Below, one piece after another: positions 35,926 to 49,890 of a DNA stretch of 64,000 nucleotides. Under the pieces are notes generated by a model. The model saw nothing but the letters and a program-made list of their open reading frames with translations. It had not been told where the DNA came from and searched no databases. A program made the position numbers and the translations under genes. The first letter of the stretch is position 1; every line of letters begins with the position of its first letter. The stretch comes from Pegea sp. RAD2-039 (taxonomy: Eukaryota > Chordata > Thaliacea > Salpida > Salpidae). The stretch lies in contig JAQGEQ010000297.1 of the NCBI GenBank assembly GCA_034620365.1, positions 186,001-250,000 on the forward strand, in the 5' to 3' direction.

Positions 35926-36854
35926 TTAAAATCCAACTCTTCCGTTTTGTAAAAGGCGCTCGATGCATTCCTTAATCCGAATGATTTTTGGTCTGATACT
36001 TGGACCTGATATTAGTTCCATAAAACCTCGTGGATCTGCATAAAGATTTGACGTTTATTAAAAATTGACAAAATTGGAGTCAAATTTATAAAGGTTATAT
36101 AATATAAATAGTTTTTCACAGTTAAGCACCTGGAGGGACTTCATTTGCAATGACGAACATTGAAGTCCTGTCCTCATCATTCAGTCTTAGAACAAACTCT
36201 AAGGTAAAAGGAAAACAATAGCCTGTAACAAGCAATATTCAAAAATTTATAGAGTAATAATTTTAGAAATCTACTCAGTATAAAGACTTTAAAAAATTTT
36301 AATGAATAGTTATAAGCAAAGCACGTTTGTAGACATACCATTAACCGATAGAAAGTCAAAGTTGATGTACACTTCAAGCCTCACAGTTAAATGGTTCAAT
36401 TTTTCTTGGTCATTCAGGCTTGAATAATCTGAAATCAACGATCTTCACTGTAATTACTCTTTTAAAGCTTATTTTGAATTCTTTATTTATGAAAAAAAAT
36501 TTTGCTTTTTTAACTTACAGGTATGAAAAGCTGTGGGGTCATTTGTGAGAAGAAAGTCATACTTTTCAAAGTCTTCAATTGCCTCATAAAATGAGTCTGT
36601 TGGTAAACGTGAGGTAAACAACTTGATGAACATTTCATAACAAAAGGTACCTGAGTCGTAATTAGAATTCTCATCCATATTTTCACTATTCTCCACACCA
36701 AAATCTGTTTCAGTAATATTTTCATCTTGCATAATTACATTATTAGCTGGAGCTTCATCCACTTGATTGGTTGGTTTATCTGTGTAAAAAGATTTACTTA
36801 AAAGTAAAAATAACATTAATTTAAGTCGTTACCATTGCTTTCAAAGGAAGCCAT
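35926..36854 (-). CDS. Five-exon gene for a 183-residue protein with acidic N-terminus, family unknown
   Basis: Minus-strand exons 36854-36833, 36779-36519, 36428-36339, 36198-36130 and 36035-35926 are joined by GT-AG introns (53, 90, 140 and 94 nt). All internal junctions are phase 1, so any exon could be skipped without a frameshift. The start is MASFESN in a 22-nt first exon. Residues about 10-50 are rich in D, E and N and probably disordered. Residues about 52-183 look globular: CYEMFIKLFTSRLPTDSFYE, NDQEKLNHLTVRLEVYINFD, FVLRLNDEDRTSMFVIANEV, and a basic helix near the end (RPKIIRIKECIERLLQ). No signal peptide or membrane segment. I do not recognise the family. The open frame running upstream of exon 2 (start near 36816) reads into intron 1 and is not the real start. 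Confidence 0.8.
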
Positions 36855-39800
36855 ACTTCTAATCAAATGTTTTTTTAGAGTTCTTAAATCTAAAAGTAAA
36901 TTTTGAAAGTTTTTGTTTGAAAATGAAATCTAAATTATTTAATTTTATATCATTTAAATAAACAATAAATAAACATAAGGCCTTTTACCAAACAATGACG
37001 AATTGAACGTAAACTATTCAAAAAGTTAAAACAAAATTTACAGAAAAACTAATAAACATCCAGAAAATTAGTTTAAGATTAGATTTTAAATATATTTCAC
37101 AAAGTTGACATCAAAATCATAATACTTTATTGAGAAAATTAGTTCATAATATTTCAGAGAAACATACAACCTAAAGTAAATTTAAATAAGAGATTAGAAA
37201 TCCAAAAAATTTCAAATTTTTTAATAATATGTTTTTGATATTTCTATAATTATAGTAAAGAAAAGAAAGCATTTCCAGTAAATTTTTTTGCGTAATAGAT
37301 GCTACCAAAAAACATTTTTAGTGACTTCCTAATGCAACATGCTGAGATCACAAATTAGAATAAAAAGTTAAATTAACTCAAATGTGATAACTGTATTTGG
37401 TAATTGCTGTCGCTACTTAGCGTGGAACTGTTGTTACAAATATGAACCGAAGAAATATGAGATGGTAGTAAGATAAGAGATAGATACATCACAAAAAAAA
37501 TTTATCTTTAAAAAGACGACAAAACAAAGCTGTTTACGAATCCAAAATTTAAATAAAAAACTCAATTGGAGAATAATTAGGTTTAAAGTTCTTCTTATTA
37601 AATAATTACGAAGGATAACTAAAATACAAAACAGTATTTTCAACATAAAACTAACATATAAATGAAAATACTAAATAATCTTAATTTTTATAGAAACTAA
37701 GGAATTTGTTCAGCTCATTGTTTAATTATTAAATTTGATGAAAAGCCAAACAATATAGTTTTCAATAAATTTGTAAGCGGCTTAACAAATATAAAGAAAG
37801 ATACTTAAGATCTTAAGAAATTTCGAATTAAAATCACTTTAAAATATGATAAAACTCTTTTTATCATTAACTATTGAAGATTTTCCGCTTTACTTATATT
37901 TGAAATAGTTTTATCATGTGACCGGAACCTATTCCAAAAAATTCAACTATCTAATTACCATATTTAAAATACATCAACAATGTAAAGAAAAAACTATCAA
38001 TAGATAAAACGAAAATATTTGTTAGAAAATTTTATCATTTGAAGTTACAATGAACTTACAAACTTAAAAATTAGGTTTAACATAAAAAAACTTTGTTTAA
38101 AGCTGATATAAGAGTTATAAATTAATGAATTTAAAATGATCATAATGTTTTCACACTTCTATCTTATCGCCAATACTTTTGTTTATTATAAAACTAAGTC
38201 ATTATTTACACAAAACAATAAAAAAACAGTTTGAGGGTTTTCAGATATAAACTTAAAACAATATTTTATATTTTAAATTACTTTTACTAAACAAAATAAC
38301 ATCAAAAATTGTTAACGACTAAAACCAGCTAACAAAAAAAGCTTATTAATATTAATTAATGTTGGATTTAGATCCGAAATAGAGTCCTAATAGTTATAAA
38401 AAGCTTTGTTGTGAAAAAATCTTAAGTGAGCTTTTATTGAAGTTTGCCGTAAAAATATAAATTCTTTGTTTAACCTTTTTTTTGGAATGTTGTTTACTTT
38501 CTAATTATACAAAGATTTAAAATAAAAGACACATCTAAATTTAGGAGCGAGTATTTTTTTTGTGTACTATTGTTTATAAAATAGCCTATTGTGTTAGTTA
38601 CTTAAAATAACAACGATGGAAATATAACTATCAATTTCTATCAGTGTTTTTAATCAAAACGTTTTAAGCTAAAACACGGCGTTATAACAAATACCAAACA
38701 AGAATAACATAAGACTCAATTATACTAATAGCTAAATAGGGTTAGATAAATATGAACAATAAAAAACTAAACTAATTTGATATGTCATTTAACTCCAGTT
38801 ATAAATAAATGTTTAGCAAATCTTTTTATCAAATAGTAAACTGAAAAAAGTATTTTTATTTTCACGCTTTTAACAAATTTTTCCACAACAGTAAAAATCA
38901 AAAATAATTATTTGAATTTGTCAATCTACATCACAATTCACAAGACTAATTTCAAGGTTATTTAAGACTTATCCTATCCTTGTTTACATTTATTTTTTAT
39001 TTTACTGAGAATACAAAAAAAATTGTATAAGACGTTTCTCATAATCTAATTTACAAAAATTAATCAAAGAAAAGGAGTCTCTTTCAACAAATAATAATAA
39101 TAGAGAAAAATAAAATTTAATACATATGGTTTTGAACACTAGAAAAGTTAATTAAATTACTCTCGACCAGCTCTGGTGAGAATTGATTATCTTATCATTA
39201 AATAAAACAGTAATTTCAAAGTAAAGCAAAATGATTAGTTAGTATTACTTTCTTTGAAATATACCTAAAATGCAAAAAAATACTTGAGAGCAAGCAACAA
39301 TTCATCAGAAGTTAACTCATAAATACTACTTGAACCAGTAAAAACATTGATAAAGATATTTTAAGTAACATTTAGTAAGCTTCTTAGTAAGTCTTTATCA
39401 GTAGAATAGGATGTTTAAAGGAAATAAACAACTAAATATAGAATAAATTTGACTTTTATAAATCAAATTTATGTTTATTTCTTTTCAGTTTATGCTTTTT
39501 AGATAAGAGTTTTAAACTTTTTCTTGTGTATTTATCAACTCAGATAAACAATCTGTAAACAGCAGCATTTAGTTAAATAGTACTTAGTCAAAAATGGAAA
39601 TACTAGCATAAAATAATTTTTCTTGAGAAGCTGAATGAGATGAAAACTTCAGCAAGTGTGTTTAAGATATATATGATAAAACAAAGATAACATATTATAA
39701 ATAATAACAACGGACATGATTTATTGATTTATTAACTGGAAGAAAACTGTAACTTACAACTAAAGTTTGATTTAAAAGAATGATTAAGTTAGAAAAATAT

Positions 39801-42800
39801 CAAAAGTTTTTATCTGTGTTTCCTCATTTTATCTAATTATCATCATATTTCAATTTAACCTATATTAGTTTTAACTGTACAAAAATACATTCTAAAGTTC
39901 TTATGATCAACTAAAGAATTTAATATATCTGAGGAGATTGCTCATTTTCAATTGGACTAGAAAAAAACTGGACAAAAAACTTGAAGACTTTAATTTACTT
40001 CATGACAGAACATTTTTTTACTTTTGATCCAGCAACTAACAAAGACAAATTATAACAAGAGCATTTTAGTGTATCAAAAAAACTAATTTTAAACAAATAT
40101 CAAGCCATATCTACTTATACTTATGTAATCTTAACAAAACATCGTTCTTAGCTTAATCGATTTGTTCAGGATGTATTATATGTTCTATAAAGATAATTTA
40201 ATTGTAAACACAGTTTAATAGTTATAATTCATTAAAAGCTTCAAAATAGTATACAAAAATGTTGAGATTGTAAAGAAAGTTTTTCAAGTAACCCAAATTG
40301 TCATAATGGTTCAAAAAGATAAGGCTTTTATTTATCTGGTCACAAATATATTTTAAAATACAAGCTCAGAAAACTTTTATTTGAATCACTTAATCTCTAA
40401 TTTCACTGCCAATCAATACAATGATCATTTTATTGATAAGCGTGATAATTTAACGTTAGCACTATGAATTAAAAACTCCTTTAAGTATTAAATTATGTAA
40501 TAAATCATGATGGTAAACAAAAGTAATGCAGAGTTGTTATATTTAATCTTTAGATTTTCAAATTTGACCACATAAATTGAGATTCTTCCCAGAATCTCTA
40601 ATAAGGTATGCGAGACATCATAAATAAATTAACTGTTGTTGTGTCAGCATACAGAAAGATTTTAATATGGTGGCTAAAGCCAGCAGCGCACCAAATCTTA
40701 TCCTAATTTAAATATGGCAGGTGCAACATTAAACGCAGAAGAAAAGATAAATTCAAAACTTATTAGGGTTTGAGTATATTTACTATCTTCCATTGTAATT
40801 ACATTCTTCCTTTAGAATTGTTTTAGAAACACTATAGTGCTATTCGAGTCTTACAAAGGATATTTTAAAAAGCAATCTTTAATCTTGTTATAAACTTTAA
40901 GTGTGAGTATAAAACACATATAGAAATATGGTAGTGAGTAAAGTAGTTTAATTTATAAATATCAATCAAAAATAGCTTTTGTTTATTATTTCAGTAAATA
41001 TAAATGATCAGATATAAAAAATAATAAATAATAAGTCTACCATCTACAAATTGTAATATAATCAAACTTTTGATCAATTCGTGCTATAATCTAAAAAAAT
41101 AATTTATCTTTAGCTGAAGCAAGTTTTGCAGAGCTGATAAACTCACAAAAAGACTTAACAAATAGCAGCAAACAACAATTAATGAATAGAGTTAAGGATA
41201 AAAATTAAATCTAATATCTATGTAAAAAGTAAAAACAAATTCTAGGAAATACTTTTCCAGGACATTATACAAAAGACAAAATACAGAATTCCTTAAGTCT
41301 TAAAACAACTGATTAATTGTCATTTAATAAGAAAATAGAACAAAACTTAACCACAACAAAATTATGCTTGTCAAATGAGTTTTAGTATTCTTAGAATCTA
41401 AAACATATAAGGAAAACATTAGAAAGTTTAGCAGAAGTTTCAAAAATTGAAGTCTGTTTGTTAACATTATATAATAGTTAAATCAAAGAAATCAATTAAT
41501 TTTTTTCTTTTTTATCTAATATACAAACTTTTAATTCTCCTTATCTTTTCTTTAAAATGAATCACTTATTTTATTGTACTTGGTTAACCAAAAAGATTAG
41601 TTTTTAGTTAGAAAAAATTACTTTTTTAAAGTTAATATTAATCCGCAAAGAAAACTTTAATTTTATATTTAACGAATTCTACTTTGTTAAAAATGACTAA
41701 AAATTAAATAGTCTCTGCAAGATTAAGGTAAACCTCTTTATATTAAACTCTGGATGCAGTTCTGAAGCACCAGAACATTTTTATATTTATTAGAAGTAAC
41801 CTATTCCTTAAATAAAGCATAAATAAAACTTCATCCTAAATGAAATCAAAAACTTGATCAAAATATTAATATAAAGAAATGTTGGATATTTTTTATGATT
41901 ATTATACTTTATAAGAAATATACAAATCATAATATATCGATTAAGTCTAGACAAATTGTGACAACATTTTCTGTTAGAAGATTAAGTTAAAAATAAGTGT
42001 CATTGCCTATTGACAATAACCTATAATTATTTATATTGAACAAACTTCAAGTAAATTTACAAATGCAGCGTGTTTATAAGGAACTAATTTTTAAACAAAA
42101 AAAAACTTAAATCTAACATTCTGTTATTCGTCTATGGAGATAATCGAGGCTTTCTATTAGTCATACTATAGGCTTTTTCTCACTAAAGCCTTTCTCCTTT
42201 GCATTTCACTGTGTTTTGTTATACTTCTAATAATAATAAACTTTCTTTTTAAACAATGAAACCAAAAAACAATAAAATTTATCCAACTTCAGAAAAAATG
42301 CCCAATACTAAATAGCATGTAAATGCAATTAGTTTGTAAAAAAATACGATTTGAGATTAATGAAAACATTACTGACTAGAACTATAGTGTACAAGATATT
42401 GAGTTCAAAACAGTTTTTATAGCTAGAATATAATATTTTTTTCAACTGATATCAGTTTTGCTGAATAAGGCGTGTTTACTAACATAATAATTGGTTTGTT
42501 TTTTTTCAGCTAAAATTGCTGTTTCACAACAACCTTTTATATGAAAACAACTTTTTTATTTAATAACAAAAAAATGTCATACAGTATGTGTGAGAAGGAA
42601 GTAGTTTTATTAAGGTAAGCATTATCATTAAAATCTCTTAAGTTAGACTTTGTTCTCCACAATTGTTTATTTCAACTTTTTCTAAAAAACCTTTAGAGAC
42701 CTCATGAGAAAATCAACTCTTTAGAAAACAAGCTGCTAAGATCGGATATTTTTATTTTTAAGAATTGTACATGGAATTAAATTTGTAGCAACAAATTTGT

Positions 42801-45800
42801 ACTTACAAATTATATAACAACAAAAAAGAATTTAATAAAGCAATTAACAGAATTCATTGAATTTGTGAAAACTGTGAGCCAAAAGCTATAAACAACACAC
42901 ATTTTTTTAGATGATTTGTTTAACTATTCATTAAACTCCAAAGTACTTTTATATAGCAACAACAACATTATATCAAACTTCATTTGGTTTACAAATGGAT
43001 TGAATTCCTTTTAAAGTGTTGATGATAAAATATTGACACAGGCATTAATTGCTATAAACCTTCCATTACTTATTTTAAAAAATGTTTTAACCTTTTTTTT
43101 AGATTATTTGATAACAAGCTGATTTTAATATACAACAAGAATGCATAAGAAAAAATCTTTAAACGAATGATAAAATTGCTCAGTATTGACTTTTGATTAG
43201 AAAAATGAATATACAATCATAAAGAACTATTTAAAACTTAGTTTGATAAATTTCAATAATTTTAATTTAGGAATAATTGTGTGCAATGCCTTAAAAATAA
43301 TATGACTATGTTTAGTGCCAAAATTTAGCATTTTTCATTAAAAAGTAATATTTAAATAAAACTAATAAAAAGAAGATTTCAACTCATTGAAAACTTTATT
43401 TATCTTTTAAGTTTAAGAAAGCATCAAAGACACCAAAAATTTTAGACTTCTTAAAAACAAAATGAAGGTCAAGAGAACTTTGAAACTTGAATTGAGCAAA
43501 CAATACTGATGAAACTTAACTCAGGATCAATAAATTTTATTTAAAGGAAAAGAAAATAATTATAATTAGTAAGGAGTAAATACTGTTTGGTGATAAATTA
43601 ACTCAAATTTTATTATAAACTCATAAAATATAAGTCTCTATTTGAGACCTTGCTATTTTCTTTCCATTTATTTTGATTCTTAAATTGACAAGAAAGAAAA
43701 TTTTAACTCATAAATGTCATTATACTCAAAAATCTAACTTAGCTGCATGATTGGGATTTTATATAACGAAACTTATTTTAGAACTCTAGGATCAAGCAAC
43801 AACATGTAGTAGTTTCTAAATCAACATTTTGACAAAAAGGTTTATTGTATTAAATACTAAAATTATTAATGACAAAAACTACCTTTAGTTCTACGACATA
43901 CATTCAAGGGTATGGTTTGCTGCTGATACAACAAAAATTGAAAAATAACATGACAAAATTATGTTTGTGAGCTGTTACAAGACGCTAAACTATTGAAAAG
44001 GACATAGAATTGTGAAAATTATAGATCTACTTTTAGAATTGCTTCAAGAAATATTTTTTTCTTTCAATTGTTTTGTTATGAAACCAATTTCTTATGAGAA
44101 AACATAATAAAAAGACGATGTAAACATTTTTTAGTTCAAAATTTTGATTCAAGAAAAAAATCAATGGGACATTTCAGAAAAAAACCTAAACTAAGTTATC
44201 TTATTGTGATTGATAACTAAATTAATAGCTTAAAAATATAAAAATGGTTTTGAAAGTTTTACTTTTATATACATATAACAAATAACTGCTGAAACGTTCA
44301 GATATTAAATCATTGATATAAAATCAACTTAATTGTCAATGTTGTAACTAAAGGGGCTTGCCAAAGCTGTTCTAAAAGTATCCAACTTCTGTGTCTAAAC
44401 AAATAACGTACTAGAAAGCTAAAAAGCAATTTTAAAATTAAATCAATAATCTATTTTCTGTAGATAATTTTTATCATACAGTTTGACAAAAAAAACGTAA
44501 TAATAAGAATTAATGTATGGTAACTACACAGGAATTTTTAATGCAGAGTAACAAAACTGTTATCAGCGCTTGTTTAACTAATAAACTAACTTAAATAATT
44601 GGCAAAGATATGAAGTACGATTTAAAAAATTAAATCATGACTGTAGAACTCTCAAGAAACTAGTTTACTAATCAATAATGGCAAATGATTATATTTTAAA
44701 ATACAGTTCAATTTATATTCAATATAAAAGAATTAATTTTAAAAGTCAATCTTTCTAGATATTCAAAGTAGATAACCTGTCTTATCAAATTATATTATTC
44801 AGTCAAATACTTTTTGTATGATGAGGTATATATTATAATATGCATATATAGAGATATGCATAAAATTATCTATAAATATATAGGAAAAAAATATTATCAG
44901 ACATTAAATACTCAAAATTAATTTTGAATTCTACTTTAATCCTGATCTAAAATAATATAAAAAAAAATCCATCTCAAAAATAAAAAAAATTATCTCCAAT
45001 TTTCAAAAGTTAAAAAAAACTCAGTATTTGATTAAAAAATATAATAATTTAAAAAAACGATGGCAAACTGCTAATAATAGGTTTGTTTATTTATAAAGTA
45101 ATTTATTTGAATCAGTTAAGTAAAAAATTTACTAACATTAAACAAATTATGACAATGTAATTATATTGTCAGTTATAATTGAGGCAATTTTTTAGCAAAA
45201 ATATATCGAAAATGAATAAAAGTATTTTAAACAACTTTTATTTTACTTTTAAATGCTAATTCTAAATTAAATCAGAAGTTTAGTTTAGTTTAAATGGTAA
45301 AAACCGTTCTTATTTTAAAGCTTTAAAGTCATTCTGATGTGTTGGATATATTTTTCAATTCAATTATACTTAAACAAAAATGTTCATATAACTTTAAAAT
45401 GAAATAATTGTATGATGATAATTGATGATAACGGTTTTGAGGATGAAAGAATACCTAGAACAATGCATTTCACAGCTTTTAAAAGTAAAATTGACATCAA
45501 TAAATTTACATAAAAGCTAACTGTTATCTACATATACTCAAGATGCGGATTTTAAAACATAAAGATTTATATTTATTGATTTATACCTTAGGAACTAACA
45601 AATGATGATGATATTGTTGTTTCAAATTTGATTAAATATAATAAACGTTTGATAGAAATTTAACAAAACATGTTGCTTCAATCGATTCTGTGGGTTGAAA
45701 ATTAACAACTGAAACTAATCTATTGGTTTTATTAACTGTCTTATATTGCAAGTCATAATAATCTTTTGGTAACGATAGATAAGATCAATATTTAGTGTAT

Positions 45801-47739
45801 CTCACACAGTGTATTCCTTTTATTGCTACTATTATCAGTAAAGTCTCAAAAAAAAGTAGGCCTCTTGCTAAGCACACATAAAAAGCTTGATAAAACCTCA
45901 AAATATCATTTTTTACTAGCTGGAGTAAAAAAATTCTCAAAAACTAGCTAAAAAATACGAACTATGTAAGTTATTTCTTAAAAGTAACACCTTCGTATTG
46001 ACTTTATAAAAACATTAGCATTTTAAATAAAGAAAAATGTTTTAAAAATACTTTTTAAGAGATAAACAAGAAAGTAAAAGGAGAAACTAAAGATAAATAT
46101 TTATATCTACCAACTGGCATAGATGTATTGATTTGAAAGTATATTTAAATTTGGCAAAATTCTCAAATTACAATTTTGAGAGTGATTTTAAAAGTTTTCC
46201 GAAAATAAAGCTGACCAGAAAAAAATGAGGTCAGACGTAAAATTAAATGTAAATCATTTGAAGATTTTTTCTTGAAAGCTGTCTAAATAATGACTAGATT
46301 GTTATGGTAGGACTTACATAAGAACACAAAATCGTTATCATTATTTATTAAGTTCAAGGATAACACTTATTGGCCGTATAGTAAGTTCTAACTACCAAAC
46401 ATTAATCTATAAAATATTACATTTAACTGCAAATGAATATAGTTCTTAAAAAGGCTAAAACATTTTCGGATAAGACTTTATTGCAAATTACAACGAAACA
46501 AAACTCATATTTTTTTAGTAAAACTTTGTATTACTTTCAATAAATTTTTAGAATGAAATAAGTAGATCAAAAAAATATTCCATCGGTTCTAATCACTAAT
46601 AAGGCTAGGTTTAAGACTTTTGAAAAGGTTTAATATATTTTAGTGAATCAAAACCAATAAATATGTGAGACAGTATTCTCAAATCTCCCACTTAATTATA
46701 ATGGCTATTTAAAGAATGTTATGATTGTTAGGATGAGTAAACACAAATTGGAACACTTCACTATTAAAGTTAAAGTTTAAAAGCTTGTTCCTTTTCAACA
46801 AACACAAATTTGATTTTATTTGTTTAAAGCCAGCACAATAGTGCTAGTATAAATGTGTACTTTATCAGTCTTTATATAGTCTTTGATGCAGATGACTAAC
46901 AACTACTGCTACAACCCCTAAAACTAATCAACTATTTAACCGTTTGTTAGCAATCAACTACGACAAATAGTTAAACAACTCAACAAAAAGTTATATAGGC
47001 AAACTCATAGCATAACTGCGACTTGTAATGAGAGATTTATGTATCTTCCTGAAGTAGTATGTCTACTACAATAATTCTTTATTGAAATAGATCAATTCAT
47101 AAACACAACAAAAACTTAAATAAGAAGCATAGCTTGCTGTACAGATTATACTTAAATAATATATTATCAAAAATCTAACAAAAAATTTAATTGATGACGA
47201 CAATGTAATCACACATGGCTAAGACTCTTATAATTAGCAAAAGAAAAATTTAAAATAACCAAACAAGACCTTAATTAAAGGATCATTATTGGATCAAACA
47301 ACAAAATTTATTTAAACAAACAATAAAAAGGTAAAAGTTTTTTAAATGTAAAATTCATTGTCACTACCTCCAAGAAAAATTACCAAATTCTATTAGTTTG
47401 TTGACTAACATTTTCCATCACAATCTTAAATAAGAACGCAAACCCGGTTATACATTTAAAGCTACCCAGCAATAACATATTATAATTCTTCGTTGATATA
47501 AGTATTTTTGGCAACAACTATTTATGGCTCAAACAGTAAAATAACATTTTAAAAAGAAAACCATGTTGATAAACAACGTGAATGAGAAAGCAATCCACTA
47601 GTGTTCACTATGATTGCAGAATCTGCATTAATTACTTATATCACACTTTTAATTTTAGATTAACAACGGTGAGTAATAAAATTGTGTGAAACAGGTTACA
47701 TTGTGTGACAAAATTTAACCAGCAGAAAGGTTCTATTCC
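36855..47739. other. About 10.9-kb gene desert
   Basis: AT-rich throughout, with stops in all frames; no spliced gene could be assembled. A GC-richer patch at about 40600-40740 has short plus-strand coding-like pieces (MVAKASSAPNLILI) but no usable exon chain. The minus-strand frame at 37434-37646 is low-complexity (F, I, L, K) and looks like chance. Confidence 0.45.
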
Positions 47740-49890
47740 TTGAAATATGTTTTATATTCTACAAAAATGAAACGTATGTAATTCCTGAAAACCATCAAAA
47801 GAAATTAAAAGAAATTAAAAACTAACACATGTTTGAAAAGATAGAATGACAGTTGATGCTAGACCAACCTAACCTGTTTACTATTTTATATTTGAATTGC
47901 AGCAGACTGAAAGAGAATAGTTTAATAACAACAAATTTAATTTAGTAAAAATTGATAAAATCAATATGTTGAAAACCCTACTATACCTAAAGTTGTTAGG
48001 AACAATGTTAAAAACTGTTAAATAGCTTTTTCTAAATAAACCTTTTCAAATTGCATTTAATCATGCTACTAAACTTTCTAGAGACATGACAATAAATTAC
48101 CTCAATTAGCTTTTCAACTGAATCAGGCTTTTAAACCAAAAATGAATCTTAGGCTGCGTCTTAGCCTTATCAAAATGAAAGTGCTACAAGTGATTATCCA
48201 GTATAAAGCTACAACTTACCATTATAGCAGCAAAATAATGTGTCCAGGTCAGTTAGATGTAAGCGTACATTTTCTTTTCAGCTCCAGCAGCAAAGAAGAT
48301 AATTGTTTGCTTTCACCAACGATAGTATCTTCCATTTTCCAGATCTCCTCTCAGTTATTTCCTTTTGGATCACTTTTATTGAAGATTCTGAAACAAATTG
48401 CTTTTACAAAGACCATAAAAGTGAATTTTGTCAAACTTCTTACCTTTTTTTTGATTATGTTGCGTTCAATATTAACTTAAGACTAAAATTTCAAAATTTA
48501 AATATTTGTAAAGAAGTTAGTGCAATCTAGTATTGACGCCGTTAAAACCAAAAAAACATATTCTTATATGTAGTTCTTGATTCGCGATCTTTTTAAGTTC
48601 CAATAGTAATACCTTAAAGGGAAACCCTCAATACAGCGAAATCAAATGGAAATTTTTTATTTTTATATTATCTTTAACATCTTTTAATTTCATGTCATTA
48701 TTTATTACATAATCAGTAGCAGCATTTATACACTAAGTCATTAAAAATTTTATATTAAACAAAAAACTCAGTTAAGATTGGTTTAGAATTTCGATAAGTA
48801 AAAGTTAAAGTCTAAAAACATTCAGAGAATATAATGGAGGTTTATTATTATAGCAAATTAAGGAGACCTTATGCAACTATCTTCCTTCAAAGTAAATATA
48901 TTTTTTTTGTAAGCACACTGTATGGTCATTTGTTAATGAAAATGTTTAGAAAATTAACAAAGAAATATTGTTATCGATTGGTTATGGAAAAATAGATTAT
49001 AAATAGGCTCACTAGCACCCACTAGCTATACAAGAATAGCAAGTTTTTGAGTTTTTTTAAAGCTTCGATTTGTAGTCACAACATTATTACGCATTACTGT
49101 TTTTCCAAGAAAGAATATTCTGTTTAACAGGCTCTCTTTGACGGACTGTATCTCTTTTAACAAACAAACATTTTTTTAAAGAGAGCATATTATGTAAAGT
49201 ACTTTTCAAATGTGTAACAACTTAAATTAAAAATACATCTAAATTCGGTTTCACCTATAGCTAAGTCAAAATATCATAACTGATTATAAATTACTAAGTA
49301 CGAACTTTTGCTAGTTAAACAAACATGACCTAGTTGTTGACGACAGTTTTGTCAGACATATAATCTCTTAAGATTAGATAAAAAAATGTTTTACAAATGA
49401 TATACAGGCATCTAAAAGGAAATTTATTTGATCTGACAATCAAAATTAATTTAAAAACGAAGAATTAGACTAGAACTTATAAAATTTAAAGGTAATTCAT
49501 TATCAAATAAAAGATTTGAAAATGACATTTTATTTTGTGATAGAAGGTTTCATTTAAAGGCTTATTCAAAACCTGGTAGCCAATGATAATTTTGAAGCAA
49601 TCTTGCCTCAACATCTATCAGTTGTTTGTTTTTGAATTAAGATAACACTAAAACGGCTATTTCGGTAGCTTTAACTTACAAAACACCAATTAGCACTAAA
49701 ACTTGAAGCATGTTGGTGAGACAAAATGAACCAACTACCAAGTTAGTCTTCTTTTTGTAATTCTAAATTAAATAGTTTGGGCGAAAAGTTGATTTTCTTC
49801 ACTATATTATCAAGTAATAGCAGAAATGTAAACAATTTGATTTACAAATTTAAAATATTTTTTTAAATTTAGCTATGAAAAAGAAGATTT
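47740..49890 (+). repeat. Array unit 1 (type A)
   Basis: First recognisable unit; similarity fades upstream of about 47740. The frame at 48142-48480 is open for 112 codons and a second overlapping frame at 48303-48530 for 75. The FQIAFNHATKLSRDMTINYLN segment is present but followed by an early stop. Confidence 0.7.

Noticed and set aside
36510-36725. Second minus-strand frame of 71 codons
   Set aside because: Alternative frame over exon 2 of the minus-strand gene; it lacks compatible exons.
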